A stretch of 64,000 nucleotides of DNA from Parvularculaceae bacterium (GTDB taxonomy: Bacteria; Pseudomonadota; Alphaproteobacteria; Caulobacterales; Parvularculaceae). A program made the position numbers and the translations under genes. Position 1 is the first letter of the stretch. Each line of letters opens with the position of its first letter. The stretch lies in the NCBI GenBank assembly GCA_028280115.1, contig JANQMJ010000015.1, forward strand, positions 186,001 to 250,000, given 5' to 3'. Below are positions 10,254 through 19,627 of the stretch, one piece after another. The notes beneath the pieces were generated by a model that saw nothing but the letters and a program-made list of their open reading frames with translations, was not told the DNA's origin and did no database searches.

Positions 10254-11540
10254 TTAGCCGTCAATCCGCCGCATCACCAGTGAGGCGTTGGTGCCGCCAA
10301 ATCCAAACGAATTGGACAGCGCGACATTGATAGTCTTTTCCACAGCCCGGTTCGGCGCGAGATTGATCGGCGTTTCAACAGAGGGATTGTCAAGATTGAG
10401 AGTCGGCGGGACGGCGCCGTCACGCATGGCGAGCAGACAGAAGATCGCCTCGACCGCGCCCGCCGCACCAAGAAGGTGACCGATGGACGATTTCGTCGAC
10501 GACATGAGCAGGCCTTCCGCAGCATCGCCGAAAAGCCGTTCGACCGCATGGAGTTCGATTTCATCGCCGCGCGGCGTCGAAGTGCCGTGCGCGTTGATGT
10601 AATCAATATCTTTCGGCTCGAGCCCTGCGCGCTGCAGCGCCATCTTCATGGCGCGATAAGCGCCGTCGCCGTCCTCGGCCGGCGCAGTGATGTGATAGGC
10701 GTCGCCCGAAAGCCCATAGCCGATCACCTCGCCGTAGATTTTCGCGCCGCGCGCTTTGGCGCGTTCCAGTTCTTCCAGGACGATGAATCCAGACCCCTCG
10801 CCCATCAGGAAGCCGTCGCGGTCGCGGTCATAGGGTCGTGACGCTTTTTCCGGCGTATCATTGAAATGGGTCGTCAGCGCCTTGCATGCCGCAAAACCCG
10901 CCACGCCGATGGGACAGATCGAGGCTTCCGCGCCGCCGGCGAGCATGACGTCTGCGTCATCAAGCGCAATCAGCCGCGCCGCGTCGCCGATCGCATGAGC
11001 GCCGGACGAACAGGCCGTCACGACCGCGTGGTTCGGCCCTTTCATGCCGAGGCGGATGGAAATCTGGCCGGAGACGAGGTTGATTAGATTGCCGGCGATG
11101 AAAAACGGCGAAACCCGCCGCGGACCTTTGCCCTCTAGCAGCAGGACTTCCTTTTCGATGCCCGGCAAGCCGCCGATGCCCGATCCGGTCATCACGCCGG
11201 CGCGCTCGCGCGCTTCCTCGCTTTCGAATTTGAGGCCGGAATCTTCAAACGCCATTTGCGCCGCCGCAATGCCGTAGACGATGAAATCGTCCATGCGTCG
11301 CTGATCGCGCGGTTCGACCCAGTCATCGGGATTGAACGCCGCCGCGCCGGCGGCCGCGCCGCCGCCATAGCCATCCGCCTTGGGCACTTCCGCGGCGATA
11401 TGGCAAGGCATGTTTGAAGTGTCGAACTTTTCGATCCTGCCGGCGCCGGAATCGCCGGCGATCAGACGTCGCCAAACGGGGTCGATCCCGAAGCCGAGCG
11501 GTGAAACAATCCCAAGACCCGTGACAGCAACGCGACGCAT
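10254..11540 (-). CDS. fabF: Beta-ketoacyl-ACP synthase II
   Basis: The protein has 428 residues with the thiolase fold. The catalytic Cys is in VVTACSSGAHAIG, and the two catalytic His are in YINAHGTSTPRGD and SSIGHLLGAAG. It condenses malonyl-ACP with acyl-ACP in type II fatty acid elongation. The start at 11540 (MRRVAVTGLG) is chosen because GGAG sits 9 bp upstream and the family begins there; an ATG five codons earlier and a longer Arg-rich extension are less likely. It follows acpP in the fabD-fabG-acpP-fabF cluster. Confidence 0.97.
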   Translation of the reverse strand: MRRVAVTGLGIVSPLGFGIDPVWRRLIAGDSGAGRIEKFDTSNMPCHIAAEVPKADGYGGGAAAGAAAFNPDDWVEPRDQRRMDDFIVYGIAAAQMAFEDSGLKFESEEARERAGVMTGSGIGGLPGIEKEVLLLEGKGPRRVSPFFIAGNLINLVSGQISIRLGMKGPNHAVVTACSSGAHAIGDAARLIALDDADVMLAGGAEASICPIGVAGFAACKALTTHFNDTPEKASRPYDRDRDGFLMGEGSGFIVLEELERAKARGAKIYGEVIGYGLSGDAYHITAPAEDGDGAYRAMKMALQRAGLEPKDIDYINAHGTSTPRGDEIELHAVERLFGDAAEGLLMSSTKSSIGHLLGAAGAVEAIFCLLAMRDGAVPPTLNLDNPSVETPINLAPNRAVEKTINVALSNSFGFGGTNASLVMRRIDG

Positions 11541-11668
11541 TTCATCCAACTCCATACGCAAACAATTCGCGCCCGCATAACGGGGGAATGGCGGCCGGCG
11601 CGGAATGTCGGAAAAGCAATCGGCGGCGCGCGCTATAGCGGCCAACGCTCATTGCATCGAATGACAGT

Positions 11669-11905
11669 TCAGCTTTTTTGTTCTTCGATGAACTTGATGG
11701 CGTCGCCGACCGTCTGGATGGTTTCCGCGGCGTCGTCCGGAATCTCGACGTCAAATTCTTCCTCAAAGGCCATGACGAGTTCGACGATGTCGAGGCTGTC
11801 CGCGCCAAGATCATCAATGAAGCTCGCTTTTGGTTCGACCTTCCCTGGATCGACATCAAGATGCTCGACAACAATTTTCTTAACGCGTTCTGCCAGATCA
11901 GACAT
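11669..11905 (-). CDS. acpP: Acyl carrier protein
   Basis: The protein has 78 residues and is strongly acidic. The phosphopantetheine attachment serine is Ser37 in the DSL motif ([11 protein letters not shown]). It carries growing acyl chains between the Fab enzymes, two of which flank it. AAGGAG lies at the expected distance before the ATG. It is separated from fabG by 136 bp, longer than the other gaps in the cluster, so it may have its own promoter, as acpP often does. A small AAGGAC/GTCCTT hairpin (12013-12029) lies in this gap. Confidence 0.97.
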   Translation of the reverse strand: MSDLAERVKKIVVEHLDVDPGKVEPKASFIDDLGADSLDIVELVMAFEEEFDVEIPDDAAETIQTVGDAIKFIEEQKS

Positions 11906-12041
11906 GCAAGGCTCCTTGATTGAACGTTATTCTGTTTTCGGCGGCGCGCCGGAACAACCTTCACTGCGGGTTTCCGGCGGATTAAGGCATATTGGGGACG
12001 GTTGCAACGACTAAGGACCAAACGTCCTTTAAAGGCGGAAT

Positions 12042-12779
12042 TCACACCATCACCATGCCGCCATTGACGTGCAGCGTCTGGCCGGTGACGTAGCGGGCTT
12101 CCTCGGAGGCCAGATAGACCGCCGCGGCGGCGATATCGTCAGGCGCGCCCATGCCGCCGGCGGGGATTTTCCCCAGGATCGCCTCGCGCTGCTGGTCGTT
12201 GAGGGCGTCGGTCATGGGGGTGGCGATAAAACCCGGCGCGATGCAGTTGACCGTGACGTTGCGGCTGGCGACCTCCTGGGCGAGGGATTTGGTCATGCCG
12301 ATCATCCCGGCTTTCGAGGCGGCGTAATTCGCCTGGCCGGGATTGCCGGTGACGCCGACGACCGACGTCACGCCGATGATGCGTCCGAAGCGCTGTTTGG
12401 TCATGCCGCGCAGCGCCGCTTTGGCGAGACGGAAATAGGCCGTGAGGTTCACCTTGATGACCTCGTCCCACATGTCCGGCTTCATCATCATCATCAACGT
12501 ATCGCGGGTCACCCCGGCGTTGGACACGACGATGTCGAGACCGCCCATGGCCTCGGCCGCCTGTTTCGGCAATGCGTCCACCGCTTCGAGATCCGAAAGG
12601 TTGCAGGGCGCGACATGGACGCGCTCTTTCAGCGCGCCGGCAAGCGCCTCAAGTTTTTCCTCGCGCGTGCCGGAAATCGCGACGACCGCGCCTTGGGCGT
12701 GCAGCGCTTTGGCGATTGCGCCGCCGATGCCTCCCGTCGCGCCCGTAACGAGCGCTCTTTTTCCCGTCTGATCAAACAT
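12042..12779 (-). CDS. fabG: 3-oxoacyl-ACP reductase
   Basis: This 245-residue short-chain dehydrogenase/reductase reduces beta-ketoacyl-ACP with NADPH. The cofactor motif TGATGGIGG is at residues 12-20, NAG at 87-89, and the catalytic Ser139, Tyr152 and Lys156 lie in GVTSVVGV and NYAASKAG. The C-terminus TGQTLHVNGGMVMV is the FabG signature. It follows fabD after 35 bp and precedes acpP, matching the type II fatty-acid cluster. Confidence 0.97.
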   Translation of the reverse strand: MFDQTGKRALVTGATGGIGGAIAKALHAQGAVVAISGTREEKLEALAGALKERVHVAPCNLSDLEAVDALPKQAAEAMGGLDIVVSNAGVTRDTLMMMMKPDMWDEVIKVNLTAYFRLAKAALRGMTKQRFGRIIGVTSVVGVTGNPGQANYAASKAGMIGMTKSLAQEVASRNVTVNCIAPGFIATPMTDALNDQQREAILGKIPAGGMGAPDDIAAAAVYLASEEARYVTGQTLHVNGGMVMV

Positions 12780-12814
12780 TCAGCGTTTCTTTCCTCATCG
12801 ATAAGGTTATGTCT

Positions 12815-13750
12815 TCAAAGCTTGGCGAACGCGTCAAGATCGCCGGGCTCGCCGATGCTTAGAGTCGTCGCCTCGCGGTTGATGCGCTTGACCAGCCCAC
12901 TCAACACCTTGCCGGCGCCGACTTCGATGAATTCGCCGCAGCCTTTGCTGATCATATATTGAACGCTCTCGGTCCAGCGTACGCGCCCCGTCACCTGTCT
13001 GACCAGAAGATCACGGATCGCGTCGGGGGTCAGAGCCTCCTGGGCCGTGACATTGGCGACCAGCGCCGTCGCCGGCGCCTTGATCTCGGTTTCGGCCAGC
13101 GCCTCGGCCATGCGTTCGGCCGCCGGCTCCATCAGTGAAGAGTGAAACGGGGCCGAAACCGGCAGTAATTTCGCAAGCTTAGCGCCGAATGCTTTGGCCC
13201 CGGCGCAAACCGCTTCGACGCGCTTCTTCTCTCCTGAGATCACCACCTGGCCGGGCGCGTTGTCATTAGCGATTTCGCATAGGCCTTCGCCTTCGGCGGC
13301 GTCGATCGCCTGTTGCGCGCCTTCAAGATCGACGCCGATCAGCGCCGCCATGGCGCCGTCTCCTGCCGGGACCGCCGCCTGCATCGCCTCGCCGCGGATG
13401 CGCAACAGACGCGCCGTATCGGCGAGGCTGATCGCCCCAGCCGCGCACAGAGCAGAGTATTCCCCCAAGGAATGGCCGGCCACAAACATGGCGGTCCCCA
13501 CATCGGCCCCGGCCTCGGCTTCAAGAACGCGCATCGCCGCCATCGAATGGGCCATCAACGCCGGCTGGGCGTTCACGGTCAGGGTCAGTTCCTCCATTGG
13601 CCCGTCGCGCATCAGCCTGGAAAGCGGCTGGTCAAGGGCGTCGTCGACCTCCTGCAAAACCGCCCGCGCAGCCGCAAAAGCCTCCGCCAGGGCCGCGCCC
13701 ATACCGACCGCCTGGCTGCCCTGACCGGGAAAGATATATGCGCGCGCCAT
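12815..13750 (-). CDS. fabD: Malonyl-CoA:ACP transacylase
   Basis: The protein has 311 residues. The nucleophile Ser94 is in AGHSLGEYSA, the oxyanion-hole motif is FPGQGSQAVG near the start, and the His is in SAPFHSSLMEPA near residue 203. It loads malonyl groups onto ACP for chain elongation. AAGGAGG precedes the ATG. It is the first gene of the minus-strand fab cluster and is divergent from rpsF across about 255 bp, the usual promoter region for both units. Confidence 0.97.
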   Translation of the reverse strand: MARAYIFPGQGSQAVGMGAALAEAFAAARAVLQEVDDALDQPLSRLMRDGPMEELTLTVNAQPALMAHSMAAMRVLEAEAGADVGTAMFVAGHSLGEYSALCAAGAISLADTARLLRIRGEAMQAAVPAGDGAMAALIGVDLEGAQQAIDAAEGEGLCEIANDNAPGQVVISGEKKRVEAVCAGAKAFGAKLAKLLPVSAPFHSSLMEPAAERMAEALAETEIKAPATALVANVTAQEALTPDAIRDLLVRQVTGRVRWTESVQYMISKGCGEFIEVGAGKVLSGLVKRINREATTLSIGEPGDLDAFAKL

Positions 13751-13951
13751 CGGGCCTCCTTAGGCCAGCCTGCCTCAAGACCGGGCGACGGCTTAGCGCC
13801 CGCGGCGCGCCAGGGCAAGGATGCGCGCTTGCATTCCGGCCAGGCCTCAGCTATGCCCCGCCGCCTGACGAGCGACGGTCGCCGGCGCCTGCTCCCCCTC
13901 GGGGACGGGTTTGAGGGATGGTCCCTTTGCCGCGCGAGCCAAAGGCCGCAT

Positions 13952-13969
13952 GAAACGTCCAGCCGTTTC
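13952..13969 (+). promoter_or_regulatory. Hairpin in rpsF leader
   Basis: GAAACG at 13952-13957 and CGTTTC at 13964-13969 form a perfect 6-bp stem, 37 bp before the rpsF start. rpsF-rpsR mRNAs in many bacteria carry a leader bound by the S6:S18 pair, which represses translation and relies on an exposed CCG. CCG triplets occur near this stem, but I could not match the full known motif, so this is only a candidate. Confidence 0.25.
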
Positions 13970-14006
13970 TTCACCGGTCTCCGTCGCCTGAAATGGAGCT
14001 GGCTTA

Positions 14007-14357
14007 ATGCCGTATTACGAGCATGTCTTCATCGCGCGCCAGGACATATCCCCGGCGCAGGTCGAAGGCCTTACCGAAACCCTCGCCAAAATCGTCACCG
14101 ACAATGGCGGCAAGATCGAAAAGTCGGAATATTGGGGGCTGAGAAACCTTCAATACAAGATCAAGAAAAACCGCAAAGGCCATTACAGCCTCTTCAACAT
14201 CGACGGTCCGCCGGACGCCGTACTTGAACTGGAACGTCAGGAAAAGATCAATGACGACGTTTTGCGCGCCCTGACCGTCCGCGTCGACGAGCTCAACCCC
14301 GATCCGTCCCCGGTGCTGAGCCGACGCGATCGCGGCGATCGCGACAGACGCCGGTAA
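14007..14357 (+). CDS. rpsF: 30S ribosomal protein bS6
   Basis: The protein has 116 residues. The start [15 protein letters not shown] and the block [19 protein letters not shown] are diagnostic of bS6. The tail is short and Arg/Asp-rich ([12 protein letters not shown]), as in several alphaproteobacteria. bS6 binds bS18 on the platform of the small subunit. It is first in the rpsF-rpsR-rplI operon, with rpsR beginning 18 bp after its stop. Confidence 0.97.
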   Translation: MPYYEHVFIARQDISPAQVEGLTETLAKIVTDNGGKIEKSEYWGLRNLQYKIKKNRKGHYSLFNIDGPPDAVLELERQEKINDDVLRALTVRVDELNPDPSPVLSRRDRGDRDRRR

Positions 14358-14375
14358 GGGAAAGGAAGGAACGTC

Positions 14376-14600
14376 ATGGCCAAACCGTTCTTCAGACGCC
14401 GCAAAACCTGTCCGTTCTCCGGCGATAAGGCGCCCAAAATCGATTACAAGGATCCAAAGCTGTTGCAGCGCTACGTTTCCGAGCGCGGCAAAATCGTGCC
14501 GTCGCGGATCTCCGCCGTTTCCCACAAGAAGCAACGCGAGCTTGCCCGCGCCATTAAACGGGCGCGCTTTCTGGCGCTGTTGCCTTACGTTTCGGAGTAG
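14376..14600 (+). CDS. rpsR: 30S ribosomal protein bS18
   Basis: The protein has 74 residues and is highly basic. The core [24 protein letters not shown] and the [21 protein letters not shown] tail are characteristic of bS18, the heterodimer partner of bS6 encoded just upstream. A strong AAGGAAGGA ribosome site precedes the ATG. rplI begins 5 bp after the stop, so the three are one operon. Confidence 0.97.
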   Translation: MAKPFFRRRKTCPFSGDKAPKIDYKDPKLLQRYVSERGKIVPSRISAVSHKKQRELARAIKRARFLALLPYVSE

Positions 14601-14605
14601 GCCCC

Positions 14606-15244
14606 ATGGAAGTCATTCTTCTCGAACGGGTGGAAAATCTCGGCCAGATGGGCGACGTCGTCAAAGTCCGGCCCGGATTTGCGCGCAATTTCCTGCTGCC
14701 CCAGAAAAAAGCGCTGCGCGCCAGCGAGGAAAACAAAAAAGCATTTGAGCACCAGCGCGCCGACCTCGAAGCGCGCAACCTCGAACGCAAGAAAGAAGCC
14801 GAAGCCGCCGCCGAAAAGATCAACGGCCGGTCCTTCGTGGTCATTCGCCAAGCCTCGGACACAGGCTCGCTTTACGGCTCGGTGTCGACGCGCGACATCG
14901 CCGATGCGGCCACCGCCGAAGGGCTCAAGATCGACCGTACCCAGGTCCGCATCGACAAACCGTTGAAATCGCTCGGACTGTGTACGGTACGCGTTGCGCT
15001 GCATCCGGAAGTCGACGCCTCGATTGAAATCAATGTCGCGCGATCGGAAGACGAAGCTGAACGCCAGGCGCGCGGCGAAGACGTCTTGGCCCAACCGGGC
15101 GATGAGGCCGAGCAAGAAGAACCTGAAGCGGAAAAAACCGCCGAATTCTTCGATGAAAGCGCGCAGGCGCCGGTCGCTGCCGGCGACGATGCGGAAACAT
15201 CCGACGACGGCGGCGAGGCCGACGACGCGGCGCGAAATGAATAG
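14606..15244 (+). CDS. rplI: 50S ribosomal protein bL9
   Basis: The protein has 212 residues, longer than the E. coli form (149). The N-terminal rRNA-binding domain ([33 protein letters not shown]) is followed by the long connecting helix and the C-terminal domain. The last 50 or so residues form a very acidic tail ([13 protein letters not shown]... [10 protein letters not shown]), seen in other alphaproteobacterial L9 proteins. It is third in the rpsF operon, and dnaB follows after 83 bp. Confidence 0.97.
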   Translation: MEVILLERVENLGQMGDVVKVRPGFARNFLLPQKKALRASEENKKAFEHQRADLEARNLERKKEAEAAAEKINGRSFVVIRQASDTGSLYGSVSTRDIADAATAEGLKIDRTQVRIDKPLKSLGLCTVRVALHPEVDASIEINVARSEDEAERQARGEDVLAQPGDEAEQEEPEAEKTAEFFDESAQAPVAAGDDAETSDDGGEADDAARNE

Positions 15245-15327
15245 CGCTCTTCCGCAACTGCGGCATGGTGAAAAATATGATTCTCGGCCGTCTTTGCAGC
15301 CGACGCATTTTTTGATTTAAAGTCTGG

Positions 15328-16815
15328 ATGGCCGACGGCGCGGGAAGATCTGAAAAAATTAATCCTGATACGGAAGAAAAACTTCCTGTCAGCCTCGATG
15401 TCGAACAGGCGATCTTGGGCGCTATTTTATTCGACAACGAAATCTATTATCGCGCATCGGGATTTTTAAAGGGCGAACATTTTTTCGACCCAATCCATCA
15501 GCTTATTTATGACGCCTGCGGCGAGTTGATCAGCGCCGGCCGGCTCGCCTCGCCGGTCGCGCTCGACACGCATCTGGCCAATTCGCCCGGTTTTGCGGAG
15601 GCCGGCGGCAGGAAATATCTTGAGCGGCTCGCCGCCAACGTGCCCTCGACCGCCGGCGCCGTCGATTATGCGCGTATCGTCTTTGACCTTTCGACATGTC
15701 GCGGTTTGATGTCGATCGGTTCGGAAATGATCGACCGCGCCAAATCGTCCTCGCTCGACGACACGCCCGCACGACAACTCGAAGAGGCCGAACAGGCGCT
15801 CTACACGCTCGCCGAGACCGGCAAATATGGCGGCGGATTCAAATCGTTCCGATCCGCGATCACCGAAGCGATCGAACTGGCGAACGCGGCGGTCAAGCGC
15901 GACGGCGGACTGGCCGGCGTCGCGACGGGCCTGCGCGATCTCGATCGCATGCTCGGCGGGCTTCATCCTTCCGATCTGATTATCATTGCGGGGCGCCCGT
16001 CCATGGGAAAGACCGCCCTCGCCACCAATATCGCCGTCAACGCCGCCAAAGCCTACAAGGCTGAAAAACAGCCCGACGGCTCGGAAAACGCGGTCCAGGG
16101 CGCTGTGGTCGGCCTGTTTTCGCTCGAAATGGCGGCGGAACAACTCGCAACGCGCATCATTTCAGAGTTTTCAGGCGTTGAGTCCGTGAAGATTCGGCGC
16201 GGGGAAGTCGACCAGCAGGAATTTGACGGTATCTACCATGCAGCGCGCGATCTTGAAAAACTGCCGCTTTATATTGACGACACCGGCGGGCTTTCGATCG
16301 CTCAACTTGCCGCCCGGGCGCGGCGGCTCAAGCGTCAGCACGGCCTTGGCCTCATCGTGGTCGATTACCTGCAGTTGCTGACGAGTTCCAGCAGACGCAA
16401 TGACGGCCGGGTTCAGGAAATCACCGAAATCAGTCAGGGACTGAAAGCGCTCGCGAAAGAACTCAACGTGCCGGTCATCGCCGCAGCGCAGCTTTCGCGT
16501 CAGGTCGAAGCGCGCGACGACAAGCGTCCCCAGCTTGCGGACCTGCGCGAGTCCGGCTCGATTGAACAGGACGCCGATGTCGTCATGTTCGTCTTCCGCG
16601 AAGAATATTATCTGAGCCGATCAGAGCCGCGCGACGACACGCCTGAGCATTTGGAATGGCAGGACCGACTGAAAGAGGTCCACAACGTTGCCGAAGTCAT
16701 TATCGGCAAACAGCGTCACGGACCAATCGGAAAAGTCGAGCTTCAATTTGAGGCGAAATTCACGAAATTCTCCAATCTAGCGAGCTATCACCAGATCGGT
16801 CAGTCTGATCATTAG
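15328..16815 (+). CDS. dnaB: Replicative DNA helicase
   Basis: The protein has 495 residues and carries no intein. The N-terminal DnaB domain spans about residues 20-125. The RecA-like C-terminal domain has Walker A GRPSMGKT (222-229), Walker B LIVVDYLQLL, and the ESGSIEQDADVVMF block with the arginine finger region after it. It is the hexameric helicase that unwinds DNA at the replication fork. Its place after rpsF-rpsR-rplI and before alr is a common proteobacterial order. Confidence 0.97.
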   Translation: MADGAGRSEKINPDTEEKLPVSLDVEQAILGAILFDNEIYYRASGFLKGEHFFDPIHQLIYDACGELISAGRLASPVALDTHLANSPGFAEAGGRKYLERLAANVPSTAGAVDYARIVFDLSTCRGLMSIGSEMIDRAKSSSLDDTPARQLEEAEQALYTLAETGKYGGGFKSFRSAITEAIELANAAVKRDGGLAGVATGLRDLDRMLGGLHPSDLIIIAGRPSMGKTALATNIAVNAAKAYKAEKQPDGSENAVQGAVVGLFSLEMAAEQLATRIISEFSGVESVKIRRGEVDQQEFDGIYHAARDLEKLPLYIDDTGGLSIAQLAARARRLKRQHGLGLIVVDYLQLLTSSSRRNDGRVQEITEISQGLKALAKELNVPVIAAAQLSRQVEARDDKRPQLADLRESGSIEQDADVVMFVFREEYYLSRSEPRDDTPEHLEWQDRLKEVHNVAEVIIGKQRHGPIGKVELQFEAKFTKFSNLASYHQIGQSDH

Positions 16816-16856
16816 GCGGTTCGTGCTTTTCCGCGCGCTCAAACCCGCCTAATGCT

Positions 16857-17957
16857 GTGCCCATGGATCTGGAGCAGCCATCAGCAGAGCATGCAGCGCG
16901 GCCATGGGTTGATATCGACCTGGCGGCCCTATGCGCCAACTACGCCATGATCCGCGCGCAGGCGCCTGCCGCGGAGACCGCCGCGGTGGTCAAGTGCAAT
17001 GCCTACGGTCTCGGAATGGAGCCGGTCGCAACGGCGCTCGCCGAAAGAGAAAAATGCCGGACATTTTTTGTCGCCTATGCGCAAGAAGGCGCTGCGCTGC
17101 GCAACCTGTTAAATAGCGCCGATGCGAAAATCTATGTCTTTAACGGGCCGACCGCGGAAACGACGCCGCTTTACGAACGAGCCGCTCTGACGCCGGTGCT
17201 CAACAGTCTTGAGCAGGCAAAGACTTGGGTCCGGTTAAGACCGGGCGCGCCGGCGGCGCTCCATATCGACACCGGCATGAACCGGCTTGGCGCGCCGGCA
17301 AGCGAGATCACCGAGATTGCCGCGCTCCAAGGCCTCTCCATCGAATTGACGATGAGCCATCTTGCCTGCTCTTCCGATCCGGCAAATCCGATGAACGACG
17401 CGCAGCGCGAAAAGTTCTTAGAACTCGCCGCCGCGTTTCCCAACGCACGCAAGAGCCTTGCCGCCTCCGGCGGCACGCTGATCGACGCGCGCTTTCACTT
17501 CGATCTCGTGCGCCCAGGCATCGCGCTTTATGGCGGCAGCCCGTTCGATGTCGATGACGCGCGCATTAAGCCTGTCGCGCGCCTTTGCGCGCCGGTGATT
17601 CAGGTCAGGACCATCGCCGCCGGCGAGGCGGTCGGCTACAGCGCGACCTTCGCCGCACGGACACAGACCCGGATCGCCACGGTTGCGCTCGGTTACGGCG
17701 ACGGGATTCCCCGCGCCGGGTCGGGCCGGGCTGAGGCCTTCATCGCCGGCGGCCGCGCCCGGATCGCCGGGCGGGTGTCCATGGATCTGATTTCCCTTGA
17801 CCTCGCCGGCCTGACGCCGGACGTTCAAGCCGGTGATTATGCAGTCTTTTTGGGCGAAGAGGTGAGCCTTTTCGAGGCCGCTGCGGCGTGCGGCACCTTT
17901 CCGTATGAAATGCTGACCAGTCTTGGCCGGCGGATAGAGCGCCGATATTTCTCATAA
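16857..17957 (+). CDS. alr: Alanine racemase
   Basis: The protein has 366 residues and interconverts L- and D-alanine for peptidoglycan. The PLP lysine is Lys46 in AVVKCNAYGLG, and the second catalytic base is Tyr261 in AVGYSATF. The C-terminal beta domain includes IATVALGYGDGIPR and AGRVSMDLISLDL. The start could be GTG at 16857 or ATG at 16863; neither has a clear ribosome site. In many alphaproteobacteria radA follows alr; here an ABC permease gene follows after 33 bp instead. Confidence 0.95.
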   Translation: MPMDLEQPSAEHAARPWVDIDLAALCANYAMIRAQAPAAETAAVVKCNAYGLGMEPVATALAEREKCRTFFVAYAQEGAALRNLLNSADAKIYVFNGPTAETTPLYERAALTPVLNSLEQAKTWVRLRPGAPAALHIDTGMNRLGAPASEITEIAALQGLSIELTMSHLACSSDPANPMNDAQREKFLELAAAFPNARKSLAASGGTLIDARFHFDLVRPGIALYGGSPFDVDDARIKPVARLCAPVIQVRTIAAGEAVGYSATFAARTQTRIATVALGYGDGIPRAGSGRAEAFIAGGRARIAGRVSMDLISLDLAGLTPDVQAGDYAVFLGEEVSLFEAAAACGTFPYEMLTSLGRRIERRYFS

Positions 17958-17990
17958 CGCTGCGCCAAAGCCAGGGGAAAACCGCATAAG

Positions 17991-18773
17991 ATGTCCTGGA
18001 TGAACGTCTTCGCCGCCACAGGCCGATTGTCGCTCGACGCCGTGCGCGAGGTCGGCAGGATGTCCAATTTCGCCTTTCGCGGCGGGACGGCCTGGCTCAG
18101 CGGTCCGTTTTACTGGCGCGCGTTTTTCGGCGCGCTCGGACGCATCGGCTACGCCTCGCTGCCGGTGGTCGGTCTTACCGCCATTTTCACCGGAGGCGCG
18201 CTGGCGCTGAATATTTACGACGGCAGCACGCGCTTTAACGCCGAGTCCTTTCTGCCGCAGATCGTCGGCGTTTCCATCGTGCGCGAACTGGGGCCGGTGC
18301 TCGCCGCGCTGATGGTGGCGGGCCGCTGCACGTCGGCGATAGCCGCTGAACTCGGCGCCATGCGCGTGACCGAACAGATCGACGCGATGTCGACGCTTTC
18401 GGTCGATCCGTTCAAATATCTCATCGCGCCGCGCGTTCTTGCGGCGACCATCGCCCTGCCCTTGCTTGTCCTCGTCGCCGACATCATCGGCATTTACGGC
18501 GGCTATCTGGTCGCGGTTCACACGCTTGATTTTTCCGGGCCCGTCTTTGTACGGAATATCGATGAATTTCTGACCAACGAGGACGTTCTGTCGGGGCTGA
18601 TGAAGGCGACGGTTTTCGGTTTTTTGATTTCCGTCGTGGGTTGTTACTATGGCTTCACCAGCCGCGGCGGGGCCGGCGGCGTCGGCACGGCGACGCGCAC
18701 CGCCGTCGTCGTCGCGGCGGTTCTGGTGCTCGCCGCCAATTACGTCATGACCACGTTTCTGGTCGAGACCTGA
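17991..18773 (+). CDS. mlaE: MlaE-family ABC lipid-transport permease
   Basis: The protein has 260 residues with about five or six hydrophobic segments. The family block GVSIVRELGPVLAALMVAGRCTSAIAAELGAMRVTEQIDAM is the MlaE/YrbE signature that contacts the ATPase. It would form the inner-membrane channel of a retrograde or anterograde glycerophospholipid transporter maintaining outer-membrane asymmetry. The ATPase gene follows after 7 bp. No MlaD (MCE) substrate-binding gene is adjacent, which is unusual for the operon. Confidence 0.88.
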   Translation: MSWMNVFAATGRLSLDAVREVGRMSNFAFRGGTAWLSGPFYWRAFFGALGRIGYASLPVVGLTAIFTGGALALNIYDGSTRFNAESFLPQIVGVSIVRELGPVLAALMVAGRCTSAIAAELGAMRVTEQIDAMSTLSVDPFKYLIAPRVLAATIALPLLVLVADIIGIYGGYLVAVHTLDFSGPVFVRNIDEFLTNEDVLSGLMKATVFGFLISVVGCYYGFTSRGGAGGVGTATRTAVVVAAVLVLAANYVMTTFLVET

Positions 18774-18780
18774 GGGCGGG

Positions 18781-19575
18781 ATGAGCGAGGCAACGACAAA
18801 GATTTCCATCCGCGGCCTGGCCAAGGCGTTCGGCGCCAATCAGGTGCTGCGCGGCGTCGATCTTGACGTCGGCGAAGGCCGGTCGCTCGTCGTCATCGGC
18901 GGATCGGGCGTCGGCAAATCGGTGCTGCTGCGCTGCCTGTTGGGCTTGGCCAAACCCGACGCCGGTTCGATCATGATCGACGGCCGCGACGTCGCCCATC
19001 AGAGCAACCGCGATCGCGCCTTCATGACCCGGCACTGCGGCATGCTGTTTCAGGGTGCGGCGCTGTTCGACAGCCTCAAGGTCTGGGAGAATGTCGCCTT
19101 TCGCCTGCTCTACGGCGAACGCAAATCGCGCCGTGCGGCGCGGGCGCGGGCGATCGAATGCCTCGCCCAGGTGGGCCTGGCGCCGGAAGCGGCCGACCTG
19201 TCCCCGTCGGAGCTTTCCGGCGGCATGCAAAAGCGCGTCGGACTTGCACGGGCCATCGCCTCCGATCCGGACATTTTGTTTTTCGACGAGCCGACCACCG
19301 GGCTTGATCCGATCATGGCTGACGTCATCAACAATCTCATCATCGAACGCGTAAAGGCGCTGGGCGCCACGGCGATCTCGATCACCCATGACATCGCTTC
19401 GGCGCGCAAGATCGCCGACGAGATCGCCATGCTCTATATGGGCCAGATCATCTGGCGCGGAACGCCGGACGAGATTGAAAACTCCGGCAATCCCATGGTC
19501 GACCAGTTTGTCCACGGCCGCGCCGAAGGTCCGATCCAGATGCCGGTGCGCAAGGCTTACGCGGTCAAGCGGTAG
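18781..19575 (+). CDS. mlaF: MlaF-family ABC transporter ATPase
   Basis: The protein has 264 residues. Walker A is GGSGVGKS near residue 40, the ABC signature is LSGGMQKRVGLARAIA, Walker B is ILFFDEPTTGLDP, and the switch His is in ISITHDIASA. LSGGMQKR is typical of MlaF rather than generic importers. GAGGGCGGG precedes the ATG. It pairs with the upstream permease. It is convergent with the dihydroorotate-dehydrogenase-like gene, and the lack of mlaD/mlaC/mlaB here means partners must be elsewhere. Confidence 0.9.
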   Translation: MSEATTKISIRGLAKAFGANQVLRGVDLDVGEGRSLVVIGGSGVGKSVLLRCLLGLAKPDAGSIMIDGRDVAHQSNRDRAFMTRHCGMLFQGAALFDSLKVWENVAFRLLYGERKSRRAARARAIECLAQVGLAPEAADLSPSELSGGMQKRVGLARAIASDPDILFFDEPTTGLDPIMADVINNLIIERVKALGATAISITHDIASARKIADEIAMLYMGQIIWRGTPDEIENSGNPMVDQFVHGRAEGPIQMPVRKAYAVKR

Positions 19576-19627
19576 AACTGGCGTTGAAGAAAGTCGAAGC
19601 GCTGGGCGGCGCGAATCCGGTCCCGGC

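Noticed and set aside
12013..12029. AAGGAC/GTCCTT hairpin as a fabG terminator
   Set aside because: The stem is only 6 bp and no T-run follows on the minus strand.
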